A DNA stretch of 55,895 nt. Source: Candidatus Bathycorpusculum termitum (GTDB lineage Archaea > Thermoproteota > Bathyarchaeia > Bathyarchaeales > Bathycorpusculaceae). Under the pieces are notes generated by a model. That model did no database searches. It was not told the origin of the DNA and saw nothing but the letters and a program-made list of their open reading frames with translations. The position numbers were made by a program, and so were the translations under genes. Where the stretch lies: NCBI GenBank assembly GCA_031254875.1, contig JAIRTW010000020.1, positions 1 to 55,895 on the forward strand. The letters run 5' to 3'. Below are positions 17,860-26,001 of the stretch, one piece after another. Each line of letters starts with the position of its first letter. Positions within the stretch are counted from its first letter, which is position 1.

Positions 17860-17997
17860 TTACGGTTTGGCAAAACCATTTTTAATACGCCTATAAATCG
17901 CCAAATAGCCTATCACAACAAAAAAACAACCCCCAACAATAATGCCTGCTAAAACTGCAACTGTTGCCATTTGTGAGGTCGGCTGAAGATTTTCCAC
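17860..17997 (-). CDS. Possible 45-residue single-span membrane protein
   Basis: A short minus-strand frame from a GTG (17995-17997) to a stop at 17860-17862. It encodes a brief polar N-terminus, one strong membrane helix (ATVAVLAGIIVGGCFFVVIG, about residues 11-30), a YLAIYRRIKNG positive flank and a short tail. The run of G just upstream of the GTG could act as a ribosome binding site. It resembles the C-terminal anchors seen in archaeal surface proteins, so it may be either a genuine small membrane protein or the remnant of one. The rest of the 545-base gap (17768-18313) shows no other coding sequence. Confidence 0.35.
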   Translation of the reverse strand: MENLQPTSQMATVAVLAGIIVGGCFFVVIGYLAIYRRIKNGFAKP

Positions 17998-18313
17998 GAA
18001 TTCAACCCCCCATCAATATTTCCGGTTTACAATCGCCACTCCAGCGGCACATGTAAAACCACCGCCATTACCATACTAAACACCTCAAATGTTTCTTTTT
18101 TTTGATATAACCTTTAAAAAATTAGAGCCCACTGACCTCGCCAGTTTTTCTCTATACATACGATCTCCATCCGATTACAATTTTGTACAATACCTATATA
18201 TTTTGAGCTTTCACTTTTTCCTGCCCCCTTTTTTAGGGCAATTACACTTACTGTTCTATCTAACGCTGAGTGCTCCCTTTTGAGTTCTCTTTTGAGGTAG
18301 AGGTGTTTATGCA

Positions 18314-19489
18314 TTGCATGTATGTCATGTTTGGGAAAGATTTTGGCCCATAGAGATAGGCGGCTTAGAACGCTATATTCTGTGGCTTACCAGTTACCTT
18401 GCAAAGAAGCAGACCATAGAATTCTCGCTTATAACTGGCCGTACAAAATTTCTGCTAGTGACCAAAAACATCAAAAAATATGAGGATGCCGGTTTTCTCA
18501 AGGTCTATCGGCTTGGACCCAACCCCGTGGATGTTCTAAACGGTGCCTGCATATATCTGATGGGCTCCACACCACAGTTTGTGGAAAAAATAAAATTTGC
18601 AAGCCTCTACCAAGAAGCCTCAAAATGGAAAGGGGCTCAGTCTAGTGATGTTTTCCACATACATGGCATCTGGCGTGACCTCGAATACATCAACCTTGGT
18701 ATCTATTTAAGTAGACACTACCACAAACCCCTAGTTGTCACCCTCCACGGCGGATTTGTGGGCAGTCCGCTTCAAGGAGGTATGCCGCTTGAGTCACCCT
18801 CTGTAAAGGCCATACTAGAAGATGATGTGGCAGCAATCACCACTTACTCACGCGAGGTACTGCAAACACTTGAGCGGCTGGGATTGGGTGATAAGAGTCA
18901 TCTTGTCACCAATTTTGTAGATCCCCCGTACTTCAAAAATCCCTGTGCTGTCAAGCCGCATGCGACCACGGTGATCTATGTCGGTCGGCTTGAGCCGGTG
19001 CAGACGCCTGATTTAGTGCTTTGTGCCTTCAAAAAAGTTACTGAGCAGGTGCCTAATGCTAAACTTGTCATCGTTGGGTACGGCACGCTCTTTGAAACGC
19101 TCAAGTTGATGATTAAAGAGATGCACCTCGAAGATTCCGTCACCCTGGCCGGTCGACAAACGGATGTTCGCCCTTTTTTGTGGAGCAGCGATATTTTTGT
19201 GGCAACAAACTTTGGCTACATAGCCACTCTTGAAGCGTGGTCTGCGGGGCTTGCTGTCATCGCTCCAAACTTTGGCATACTCAAAGAAACTGTTGGTCAT
19301 GAACAAAACGGTTTGCTCTTTGAACCTGACCAAGTAGATGACCTAGCCGCTGCCCTAATAAGGCTGATAAAAGATAGACAATTAAGGGAAACTCTTGCCT
19401 TAAACGGCGCTCAGACTGTTCAGAATTATGATATCCGCGCGGTGGCCCCTAAAATGTCTCTGATCTATCGATCAGTGATTAACCCTTAG
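18314..19489 (+). CDS. GT4-type glycosyltransferase (GT-B fold)
   Basis: 391 residues. The N-terminal CHVWERFWPIEIGGLERYIL is the acceptor-side Gly-rich loop. Middle: VFHIHGIWRDLEYIN and KPLVVTLHGGFVGSPLQGG. The C-terminal donor domain has TVIYVGRLEPVQTPDLVLCA, LVIVGYGTLFETLKLM and GLLFEPDQVDDLAAAL. The usual E-X7-E motif is less conventional here (FGYIATLEAWSAGLAVIAPN), with only the second Glu clear. TTG start at 18314 with GAGGTAGAGGTG upstream. A 545-base upstream gap suggests its own promoter. It is followed 15 bases later by the DUF2206 gene. Confidence 0.85.
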   Translation: MHVCHVWERFWPIEIGGLERYILWLTSYLAKKQTIEFSLITGRTKFLLVTKNIKKYEDAGFLKVYRLGPNPVDVLNGACIYLMGSTPQFVEKIKFASLYQEASKWKGAQSSDVFHIHGIWRDLEYINLGIYLSRHYHKPLVVTLHGGFVGSPLQGGMPLESPSVKAILEDDVAAITTYSREVLQTLERLGLGDKSHLVTNFVDPPYFKNPCAVKPHATTVIYVGRLEPVQTPDLVLCAFKKVTEQVPNAKLVIVGYGTLFETLKLMIKEMHLEDSVTLAGRQTDVRPFLWSSDIFVATNFGYIATLEAWSAGLAVIAPNFGILKETVGHEQNGLLFEPDQVDDLAAALIRLIKDRQLRETLALNGAQTVQNYDIRAVAPKMSLIYRSVINP

Positions 19490-19504
19490 TTTTGAGGCGA
19501 ATGC

Positions 19505-21619
19505 ATGACTTCTAACCAGCACTATATTTCTAAGCATTTCTTAGCCCTAGTTGTGGCCTTTCAGGTTATCCTCTACGTCTCCATGTTTCTAAACCTCTCC
19601 ATAGTGCGCATAGTCATCGGTGCAGCATACCTGATCTTTATCCCCGGCTTAATCCTCCTCAAACTCTTAAAACTGGACAATTTAGGAACATTTGAGTCAA
19701 TCATATACACCGTAGGTTTTAGCGTCATTTTTCTCATGATCGCAGGGTTGATCATCAACCAATTCGGATACCTAGCCGGTCTTAATTTCCCGCTTGCCGC
19801 TTTGCCGCTTTCTTTGTTCATAAACACCCTTGTCCTCATCGGCGCAGTCACGGTACAATTCTTAAACCGCAGAACCCGACCTGCACCACAGTATAGAGAC
19901 GATGCGTTGAGCCGCTCCGCCCTACCCTTAGCGTTGCTTCCGATTTTAAGCATAATTGGCGCCTACGTTGTGAATACCACCGGCAACAACTTTATCCTGC
20001 TGATAATGATTTTAGCCATAGCCGCATTATTCACAATCAGCGTCTTTAGCAAAGGAACAAAATCCCACACTTTCTATGCCTTCGCCGTTGCCATGATTGC
20101 TCTGGCCCTTTTGATGCATGTGTCTCTTATCTCCAACTATATCCTTCCCTACGGCGGCGACTCACCTGTCGAACTCTACGTCTTTAGAGGAACCGAACTC
20201 AATTCCCATTGGAATCCCGTCTTTATGATCCCTGACGACGAAGCATACGGCCGATACAACGCCATGCTCAGTATCACCATACTCCCCACAGTCTACTCCA
20301 ACATGCTGGGCCTAGATCCCACTTGGGTATTCAAACTGATATACCCCCTTATCTTCACTCTAGTTCCTGTTGGTTTGTATCTGCTTTGGCAACCCTATGT
20401 TGGCAAAAAATTAGGCTTCATCGCTACTTTTTTGTTCATGGCTCAATTGACTTTTTTCACCGAGATGCTTGCCCTAAATCGACAGATGATTGCTGAACTA
20501 TTCTTTGTTTTGTTGTTGTTGACGCTTTTAAACAAAAAAATGCCCCGGGAAGGTAAATTTATCGCCTTTGCGTTGTTTAGTTTTGGCTTAATCTTTTCCC
20601 ACTACGCTTTAGCTGAGATTTTTCTTTTCCTTATTTTTTCTGCTTGGGTTGTTTCTGTTATCTACATTAAACGTCCCAGTTTTAATTTGCAGTTTAGTTT
20701 TGTCATGTTCTTTTTTGTTGCCATGTTTCTTTGGTACATCTATGTTTCTGGTGCGGTAGTTTTCAACAGTTTTGTGTCGTTTACAGGCTACATCAGTGCT
20801 CAGTTTGGTGATTTCTTCAATCCCGCCTCCCGAGGACAAGCCGTTCTCACAGGGCTGGGTCTGGCTGGTTCTCCTTCACCTCTAAACACTATCAGTCGTG
20901 GGTTTGCTTATTTAACTGAAATTTTTATAGTTCTGGGTTGTTTTGCGTTAATTCGAAAGAAATCGCCGTTTCGTTTTGAGCGTGACTATGCGGTTTTTAG
21001 TATTTTGGCTGTTGTTTTCTTGGTGTTTTTAACCTTAATTCCTGGGTTAGCCAATGCGTTGTCAATGACGCGGTTCTACCATATACTTTTGATGATTCTT
21101 GCGCCGTTTTGTGCGGTGGGTATGTGGTTGATGGCTCAGTATCTTTCTAAACATAAACGGCAGTTGGTTTTCTCTTTGCTTGTTGTTGGGATTTTGGTTC
21201 CGTATTTTCTGTTTCAAACCAATTTTGCCTATGAAGTTGCGGGCAGTGAAAGCTGGTCGGTTCCGCTCAGCAGCTATCGTATGTCTTCGACGCTTTTGTA
21301 TGGTCATGTTGGTTTTATAGATCCGTTTAGTGTACATGGCGCTAACTGGGTTTCAGCCAATGTTCCCTATGAATACAACATATATGGTGACAATGGTCTC
21401 TATACTTCTCTAACTGCCTATGGTTTGGTCTATCGAGGGTACGTTAAAGAACTCACCGCTACTTCTGAGCTTTATGGTGGACAGTTTGCATTTCTAAGCT
21501 ATATCACCATCCACTATGAACAGGCCACATCAAACGGTACCATACCTATGTTACTTAATCAAACCGATATTGTGTATTCAAACGGCGGCAGTGAGGTCTA
21601 CTTTGTACCGATGCCTTAG
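19505..21619 (+). CDS. DUF2206-like multipass membrane protein
   Basis: 704 residues with about 14-16 hydrophobic segments and a C-terminal extracellular region. The opening part (IVIGAAYLIFIPGLILLKLL, TFESIIYTVGFSVIFLMIAG) is the N-terminal motif shared by DUF1616 and DUF2206 proteins. The middle has GDSPVELYVFRGTELNSHWN and the helix-rich layout of large glycosyltransferase-type membrane proteins (GT-C). The tail (SAYGLVYRG-type repeats, STLLYG, DIVYSNGGSEVYFV) is soluble, presumably outside. The oligosaccharyltransferase WWDYG motif is absent, so it is not AglB. It may be a lipid-phosphosugar-dependent transferase or a polymerase-like protein; context supports a glycan role. Confidence 0.75.
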   Translation: MTSNQHYISKHFLALVVAFQVILYVSMFLNLSIVRIVIGAAYLIFIPGLILLKLLKLDNLGTFESIIYTVGFSVIFLMIAGLIINQFGYLAGLNFPLAALPLSLFINTLVLIGAVTVQFLNRRTRPAPQYRDDALSRSALPLALLPILSIIGAYVVNTTGNNFILLIMILAIAALFTISVFSKGTKSHTFYAFAVAMIALALLMHVSLISNYILPYGGDSPVELYVFRGTELNSHWNPVFMIPDDEAYGRYNAMLSITILPTVYSNMLGLDPTWVFKLIYPLIFTLVPVGLYLLWQPYVGKKLGFIATFLFMAQLTFFTEMLALNRQMIAELFFVLLLLTLLNKKMPREGKFIAFALFSFGLIFSHYALAEIFLFLIFSAWVVSVIYIKRPSFNLQFSFVMFFFVAMFLWYIYVSGAVVFNSFVSFTGYISAQFGDFFNPASRGQAVLTGLGLAGSPSPLNTISRGFAYLTEIFIVLGCFALIRKKSPFRFERDYAVFSILAVVFLVFLTLIPGLANALSMTRFYHILLMILAPFCAVGMWLMAQYLSKHKRQLVFSLLVVGILVPYFLFQTNFAYEVAGSESWSVPLSSYRMSSTLLYGHVGFIDPFSVHGANWVSANVPYEYNIYGDNGLYTSLTAYGLVYRGYVKELTATSELYGGQFAFLSYITIHYEQATSNGTIPMLLNQTDIVYSNGGSEVYFVPMP

Positions 21620-21666
21620 TCTTGGCAAAAACCCGCACACTTTTTTAAAAAAACAAGGTAAGCCTG

Positions 21667-22746
21667 ATGAATGGCCGCGGAAGAAATGATGGTAAGCAGA
21701 ATTTTTGGGTTACTGTGGTTATCCCCACCCACAAACGAGCTGATATTCTTCCTTATTTGCTTACAGCGCTAAATCGCCAAACCTACAAGGATTTTGATGT
21801 AGTGTTTGTTGTGAAACCCTCAGGCGATGAAACCGAGGCGCTTCTCCAAAACGCCTCCAGCACTCTAAAACTCAGCATTGTGCCCCAAACCGAAGGATAC
21901 ATCGTAGATGCCTACTTTTTAGGGGTCAAACACACCACAGGCGCCATTGTTGCTTTCCTTGATGATGATGCCATCCCTGCCGATAATTGGCTGCAGGAAA
22001 CTGTGAAAATTTTTCGAACGACCAAAGTCGACGGTATCACCGGCGACGCTTTTCCGGTATTGCGCAAACAGGGCCAACTCGAAATAATCCCCGAACCCGA
22101 AGTGCCGGTTGCTTTTTCCCGCTTTGATTTTGCCCTCTTTGGTGGTCCCCTAAAGGGCTTGGAGAAATACAAAAACAGCATATCCACCACTGGTTTAGTG
22201 TATGAGCGGGGCAACAATTCCTACTGGCGCAAACACGGCGCAACCAAAGCCCTGCTTCGAGGACCCTCAATGGCGGTTTGGGGGGATGTTTTAAGAAAAA
22301 TAAACCTGCCCGGCGAGTGGCTTTTGGGCTGTGCATGGGAGATGGTTCTGGGCTGGCAGTTATGGCGGGCCGGATTTAAGCTAATTTATAGTCCTAGGGT
22401 GAAGGTTTATCATATTGTACATGGCCGCACCTCCAGCCGTGATTATCTCAATCCACGCGCAGACCTCTTGTGGGCTGTGGAGGCGGAACTGCTGTTTTAC
22501 CGACTCTATGGCGCAGAATCACAGCTTTCTGTAATACGTAAAATCGAGTCCGATCTGTTTCGTATTCTGCATAGTTTAAAACATATACGCTCTAACCGAC
22601 CCTATCAGTTACGGAAAATCGCGGGGATACTAATAGGCAACATCATTGGCATAAAATGGCTGCTCTACAAAGCAATAGACACCCGCTACTCGCCGCTTCC
22701 CGATTTGGTGAAGCTAAAAAAAATCCGAACCATACTGCAACTCTAG
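21667..22746 (+). CDS. GT2-type glycosyltransferase
   Basis: 359 residues. The GT-A domain starts at WVTVVIPTHKRADILPYLLT. Nucleotide-sugar contacts include DVVFVVKPSGDETEALL, and the DXD equivalent is VAFLDDDAIPADNWLQETVK. The acceptor end is RGPSMAVWGDVLRKINLPGE followed by AWEMVLGWQLWRAGFKLIYS. The C-terminal 80 residues are basic and contain one weak hydrophobic stretch (IAGILIGNIIGIKWLLYKAI) that may lie on the membrane. ATG at 21667, 47 bases after the DUF2206 gene and 25 bases before the next GT2 gene, so it is probably co-transcribed. Rhamnosyl- and galactosyltransferases share this pattern; specificity cannot be predicted. Confidence 0.82.
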   Translation: MNGRGRNDGKQNFWVTVVIPTHKRADILPYLLTALNRQTYKDFDVVFVVKPSGDETEALLQNASSTLKLSIVPQTEGYIVDAYFLGVKHTTGAIVAFLDDDAIPADNWLQETVKIFRTTKVDGITGDAFPVLRKQGQLEIIPEPEVPVAFSRFDFALFGGPLKGLEKYKNSISTTGLVYERGNNSYWRKHGATKALLRGPSMAVWGDVLRKINLPGEWLLGCAWEMVLGWQLWRAGFKLIYSPRVKVYHIVHGRTSSRDYLNPRADLLWAVEAELLFYRLYGAESQLSVIRKIESDLFRILHSLKHIRSNRPYQLRKIAGILIGNIIGIKWLLYKAIDTRYSPLPDLVKLKKIRTILQL

Positions 22747-22771
22747 TAACAACGCGTTTGGAGAGGTGTAT

Positions 22772-23842
22772 TTGTCTCAAACCCCTCTGGCTTCTATAAT
22801 CATACTCAATTACAACGGCAAAAACTATCTCAACAACTGCCTTGCTTCAGTACTCAAAAACAAATACAGCAACTATGAGGTCATCTTAGTTGACAATGCC
22901 TCCACCGACAGCAGTCTCCAAGATGCAGCGCGCCTCTTTGGCAGTGATCCCCATCTCAAAATCGTCCGAAACCATTCAAACTTGGGTTTTAGCGGCGGAA
23001 ACAATGCCGGCTACCTCCATTGTCGGGGAGAATATGTAGTCTTTCTCAACAACGACACCACCGTCGATGCAGCATGGCTTACCAGTTTGGTGAATACCCT
23101 GCAAAGCGACCCCACAATTGGTTTGGCCCAGAGCAAAATCTTGATGATGGACAGCGATAGAATCCAAATCGGCGGCTGGGTTTTTAGCGATTACCTAGTG
23201 CGCAAACATCCCATAGCACAAAACCAGAGCAGCCAAGTAAAACTTGCACCCTGTTTTGAGGTTTCCGTCGCGTCAGGCGCCAGCATGATCACCCGACGTT
23301 CCCTAATTGAAGAATACGGACTATTTGATGCAAACATCCCCTTCTTCTACGACGATACCCTGCTCTCAGTTAAGACCTGGCTGGCAGGCAAACGGGTAGT
23401 CACAATCGCCGACTCACAGGTCCGCCATATCCTAGGCGCTACCAGTGCATGGAACTTGGAGAAAACCACTTTTAATTTGCTTAAAGCCAAAATCTGTCTG
23501 CTCTTTGATGTGTACTCCCGGCCCTGTGAACTCATATTGGCTGTCTTTGTCAACGCTGTGTACACGCTGATAAGTACCCTGTATGCTTTGCTGAATAGAC
23601 GTCTGCCGGTGGTTTATGCTAATATCCGTGGCTTCACTTGGATGCTTGGTAACTTGAGGTTTCTGTGGCAGAACCGACTTATCCGATGGAGCAAAGCCAA
23701 GATTTCCCCCCAAATGCTCAAAGAAAAACTCGTGAAAATCCATTTGCCTGTTGCGTTGTATCTTTTGCCCTCAAAACTTAGCGAGGCCTCTTTTGCATCT
23801 GCAACAGCCAACTGTGAACATCAAATTCTTGATCACAATTAA
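22772..23842 (+). CDS. GT2-type glycosyltransferase (rhamnosyltransferase-like)
   Basis: About 356 residues. ASIIILNYNGKNYLNNCLAS, EVILVDNASTDSSLQDAARL and VVFLNNDTTVDAAWLTSLVN are the classical N-terminal motifs of WcaE/RhaS-like GT2 enzymes; acceptor region: LIEEYGLFDANIPFFYDDTL. A C-terminal hydrophobic region (CELILAVFVNAVYTLISTLY) suggests membrane association. The TTG at 22772 is preferred because GGAGAGG (22760-22766) sits five bases upstream and overlaps the alternative GTG at 22766. It precedes the ketoisomerase gene by 35 bases. It likely transfers a deoxysugar; donor identity is inferred from family resemblance only. Confidence 0.82.
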   Translation: MSQTPLASIIILNYNGKNYLNNCLASVLKNKYSNYEVILVDNASTDSSLQDAARLFGSDPHLKIVRNHSNLGFSGGNNAGYLHCRGEYVVFLNNDTTVDAAWLTSLVNTLQSDPTIGLAQSKILMMDSDRIQIGGWVFSDYLVRKHPIAQNQSSQVKLAPCFEVSVASGASMITRRSLIEEYGLFDANIPFFYDDTLLSVKTWLAGKRVVTIADSQVRHILGATSAWNLEKTTFNLLKAKICLLFDVYSRPCELILAVFVNAVYTLISTLYALLNRRLPVVYANIRGFTWMLGNLRFLWQNRLIRWSKAKISPQMLKEKLVKIHLPVALYLLPSKLSEASFASATANCEHQILDHN

Positions 23843-23877
23843 TTCTTGATTGTTTGATAGTTTTGGAGGTATTTAGT

Positions 23878-24315
23878 GTGCTTGTTGAACCCAGCAGTAT
23901 CTTAGATAAATGTCGTATAGTAAATTTTCCTAAAGTAACCGATTACCGCGGCAATCTCTCGTTTATAGAGGAAAACCTGCAAATACCCTTCCAAATTAAA
24001 CGCGTCTACTACCTCTACGATGTTCCCAGCGGAGCCAGCCGCGGCGGACATGCCCACAAAGAACTCCACCAAGTCGTTATCGCCTTGAGCGGTAGCTTTG
24101 ATGTCATCCTAGACGACGGTACCAGCAGTAGACGCACGTTTTTTCTCAACCGGCCCCACTATGGTCTCTACATTCCTCCAGGGATATGGCGGGAACTCGA
24201 AAACTTTTCATCCAACTCTGTTGCGCTCTCCCTAGTTTCTCTGGTCTATGATGAAGCTGATTATCTGCGGGATTATGATGCATTTAAGCGGTGGGTTGCA
24301 AATGGCTGGACATAA
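23878..24315 (+). CDS. FdtA/QdtA-like sugar 3,4-ketoisomerase (WxcM-like cupin)
   Basis: 145 residues, one cupin domain. CRIVNFPKVTDYRGNLSFIE, the metal-free active-site segment SRGGHAHKELHQVVIALSGS, and HYGLYIPPGIWRELENFSSN match the dTDP-4-keto-6-deoxyglucose 3,4-ketoisomerase family. These enzymes produce the 3-keto sugar that a DegT aminotransferase aminates, and the amine is then acylated. Here an acyltransferase follows immediately, with a 14-base overlap. GTG start at 23878, eight bases after GGAGG. The DegT enzyme at 6972 is the obvious partner. No dTDP-glucose synthase or 4,6-dehydratase (RmlA/RmlB) gene is in the window, so these must lie elsewhere. Confidence 0.85.
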   Translation: MLVEPSSILDKCRIVNFPKVTDYRGNLSFIEENLQIPFQIKRVYYLYDVPSGASRGGHAHKELHQVVIALSGSFDVILDDGTSSRRTFFLNRPHYGLYIPPGIWRELENFSSNSVALSLVSLVYDEADYLRDYDAFKRWVANGWT

Positions 24316-24988
24316 CCCTAAACTCTTAATTATCGGTGCTGGGGAAACTGCCGAGCTTGCCTACGATTACTTTAGCCAATTGGGCTTTCTGGTGGGCGGT
24401 TTTAGCGTTGAGCGTGTCTATCTAGAACATAATATGCTCTTGGGTTTGCCCGTGGTGCCCCTCGAAGAAGCAGAACACACCTTTAACCCAAAAACTTACC
24501 GTGCATTTGTTGCGGTATCCTACACCCAGCTCAACCATCTTCGAAGCAAACTCTGCACAGCCGCCAAAAATAAGGGCTACCAGCTTGCCACCTACATAAG
24601 CCCCCATGCCTGCATAGGACGCGGAGTGGAAATCGGAGAAAATTGCTTCATCCTTGAGAACACAACAATTCAACGGGGCGCAAAAATCGGTCATAATGTC
24701 ACAATCTGGACCGGAAGCACAATTGGACACCACACAACCGTTGAAGATAATTGCTTTTTTGCCACAAACGTGGCCGTTTCAGGATTCTGCTGGGTGGGCG
24801 AAAACAGTTTTTTGGGCGTTAACAGCTGCACCTCAGATAGAGTAACCATCGGACGGGACTGCATAATCGGAGCCGGCGCCGTAGTTATCCGAGATACGCT
24901 GGATGGCACCGTTTACGCAGGAAACCCCGCTAAGCCTCTGCCAAACAAAACCTCTAAAGCCTACATTTCTGGAGCAAAAACAATTTGA
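24302..24988 (+). CDS. NeuD/PglD-like sugar O/N-acyltransferase (left-handed beta-helix)
   Basis: 228 residues. An N-terminal Rossmann-like domain (KLLIIGAGETAELAYDYFSQ) precedes a hexapeptide-repeat beta-helix: HACIGRGVEIGENCFILENT, IQRGAKIGHNVTIWTGSTIG, HHTTVEDNCFFATNVAVSGF. The C-terminal IGRDCIIGAGAVVIRDTL and VYAGNPAKPL complete it. PglD and relatives use acetyl-CoA to acetylate UDP- or dTDP-aminosugars. The ATG at 24302 overlaps the ketoisomerase stop by 14 bases and its own stop overlaps the next gene by 4, so the three are tightly coupled. It probably acylates the sugar produced by the FdtA/DegT enzymes. The catalytic His is likely within GHNVTIWTGSTIGHH. Confidence 0.85.
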   Translation: MAGHNPKLLIIGAGETAELAYDYFSQLGFLVGGFSVERVYLEHNMLLGLPVVPLEEAEHTFNPKTYRAFVAVSYTQLNHLRSKLCTAAKNKGYQLATYISPHACIGRGVEIGENCFILENTTIQRGAKIGHNVTIWTGSTIGHHTTVEDNCFFATNVAVSGFCWVGENSFLGVNSCTSDRVTIGRDCIIGAGAVVIRDTLDGTVYAGNPAKPLPNKTSKAYISGAKTI

Positions 24989-25950
24989 CCCTACTTGAAG
25001 AAACCCCCCCAAATACCCTGCCTCCTCTTATGTACAAACCTGAAAACAAGACCACCTGGGATAATTTTGTTACCACCTCCAAAAACGGAGGCTTCTTATT
25101 TTTTAGAGACTACCTGGAGTATCACTCACACCGCTTCACCGATCACTCCTTGATGTTTTATAGCGACAACAAACTCACAGCACTGCTACCCGCCAGCGTC
25201 GACGGATCCACCCTCTACAGTCATGGCGGATTAACCTTTGGCGGCATAATCTCTGACTACACAATGAAAACTCCTCTTATGCTCCAAATTTTCCACTCGC
25301 TAACCACACACTGCCATAACCACGGCATAACTGAAATAATCTACAAACCCGTGCCCTACATTTACCACTCAATCCCAGCAGATGAAGATCTCTATGCCCT
25401 CTTCACCTACAACGCCTACCTAGTGGCACGCAACGTTTCCTCAGCTATCTATCTACCCAACACTCTAAGTTTTGATGGCAACCGCAAAGACAACCTTCGA
25501 AAAGCCAGAAAAAACAATTTGACTGTACACCAATCAAACGATTTTGACTCATTTATGCGCATCGAAGAAGAAGTGCTGATTGAGCGGCACGGCGTTAAAC
25601 CCGTGCATTCAGCTGAAGAAATCAAAATGTTAGCCGACCGGTTTCCAGACAACATCAAACTATTTGCCTCCTTCAAAGATGATGTTATGCTTGCAGGCAT
25701 CATCATGTATGAGAGCAGAAACGTGGCTCACATGCAGTATGCCGCCAACTCTAAAGCCGGATGGAACATCGGCGCACAAGACATCATCGAAGACCACCTC
25801 ATAAAAGAACACTACAAAGATAAGCGGTATTTTGATTTCGGAATCTCTACTGAAAAACATGGAACCCTGCTCAATGTGGGTTTAATTAAGCGTAAAGAAA
25901 ACTTTGGGGCAAGCGCTGTCGTGTATGACACCTACAAAATCACCCTATAA
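24985..25950 (+). CDS. FemAB-like GNAT-superfamily acyl/aminoacyl transferase
   Basis: 321 residues, with the double-GNAT layout of FemAB/CelD-type proteins. The first half has GGFLFFRDYLEYHSHRFTDH, the CoA-cavity-like LTALLPASVDGSTLYSHGGL and IIYKPVPYIYHSIPADEDLY; the second has KDNLRKARKNNLTVHQSND, IKLFASFKDDVMLAGIIMYE and a final YFDFGISTEKHGTLLNVGLI. Bacterial FemX enzymes add amino acids from aminoacyl-tRNA to cell-wall peptides. Archaea lack peptidoglycan, so attachment of an acyl or aminoacyl group to a sugar amine is a plausible alternative, but this is inference. TTG start at 24985 overlaps the previous stop by 4 bases. Confidence 0.75.
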   Translation: MTLLEETPPNTLPPLMYKPENKTTWDNFVTTSKNGGFLFFRDYLEYHSHRFTDHSLMFYSDNKLTALLPASVDGSTLYSHGGLTFGGIISDYTMKTPLMLQIFHSLTTHCHNHGITEIIYKPVPYIYHSIPADEDLYALFTYNAYLVARNVSSAIYLPNTLSFDGNRKDNLRKARKNNLTVHQSNDFDSFMRIEEEVLIERHGVKPVHSAEEIKMLADRFPDNIKLFASFKDDVMLAGIIMYESRNVAHMQYAANSKAGWNIGAQDIIEDHLIKEHYKDKRYFDFGISTEKHGTLLNVGLIKRKENFGASAVVYDTYKITL

Positions 25951-26001
25951 CTTGACACTAGTTCCTTTGCGTCTTCTATTATCAGGCAGGATGTTTTTCT
26001 C

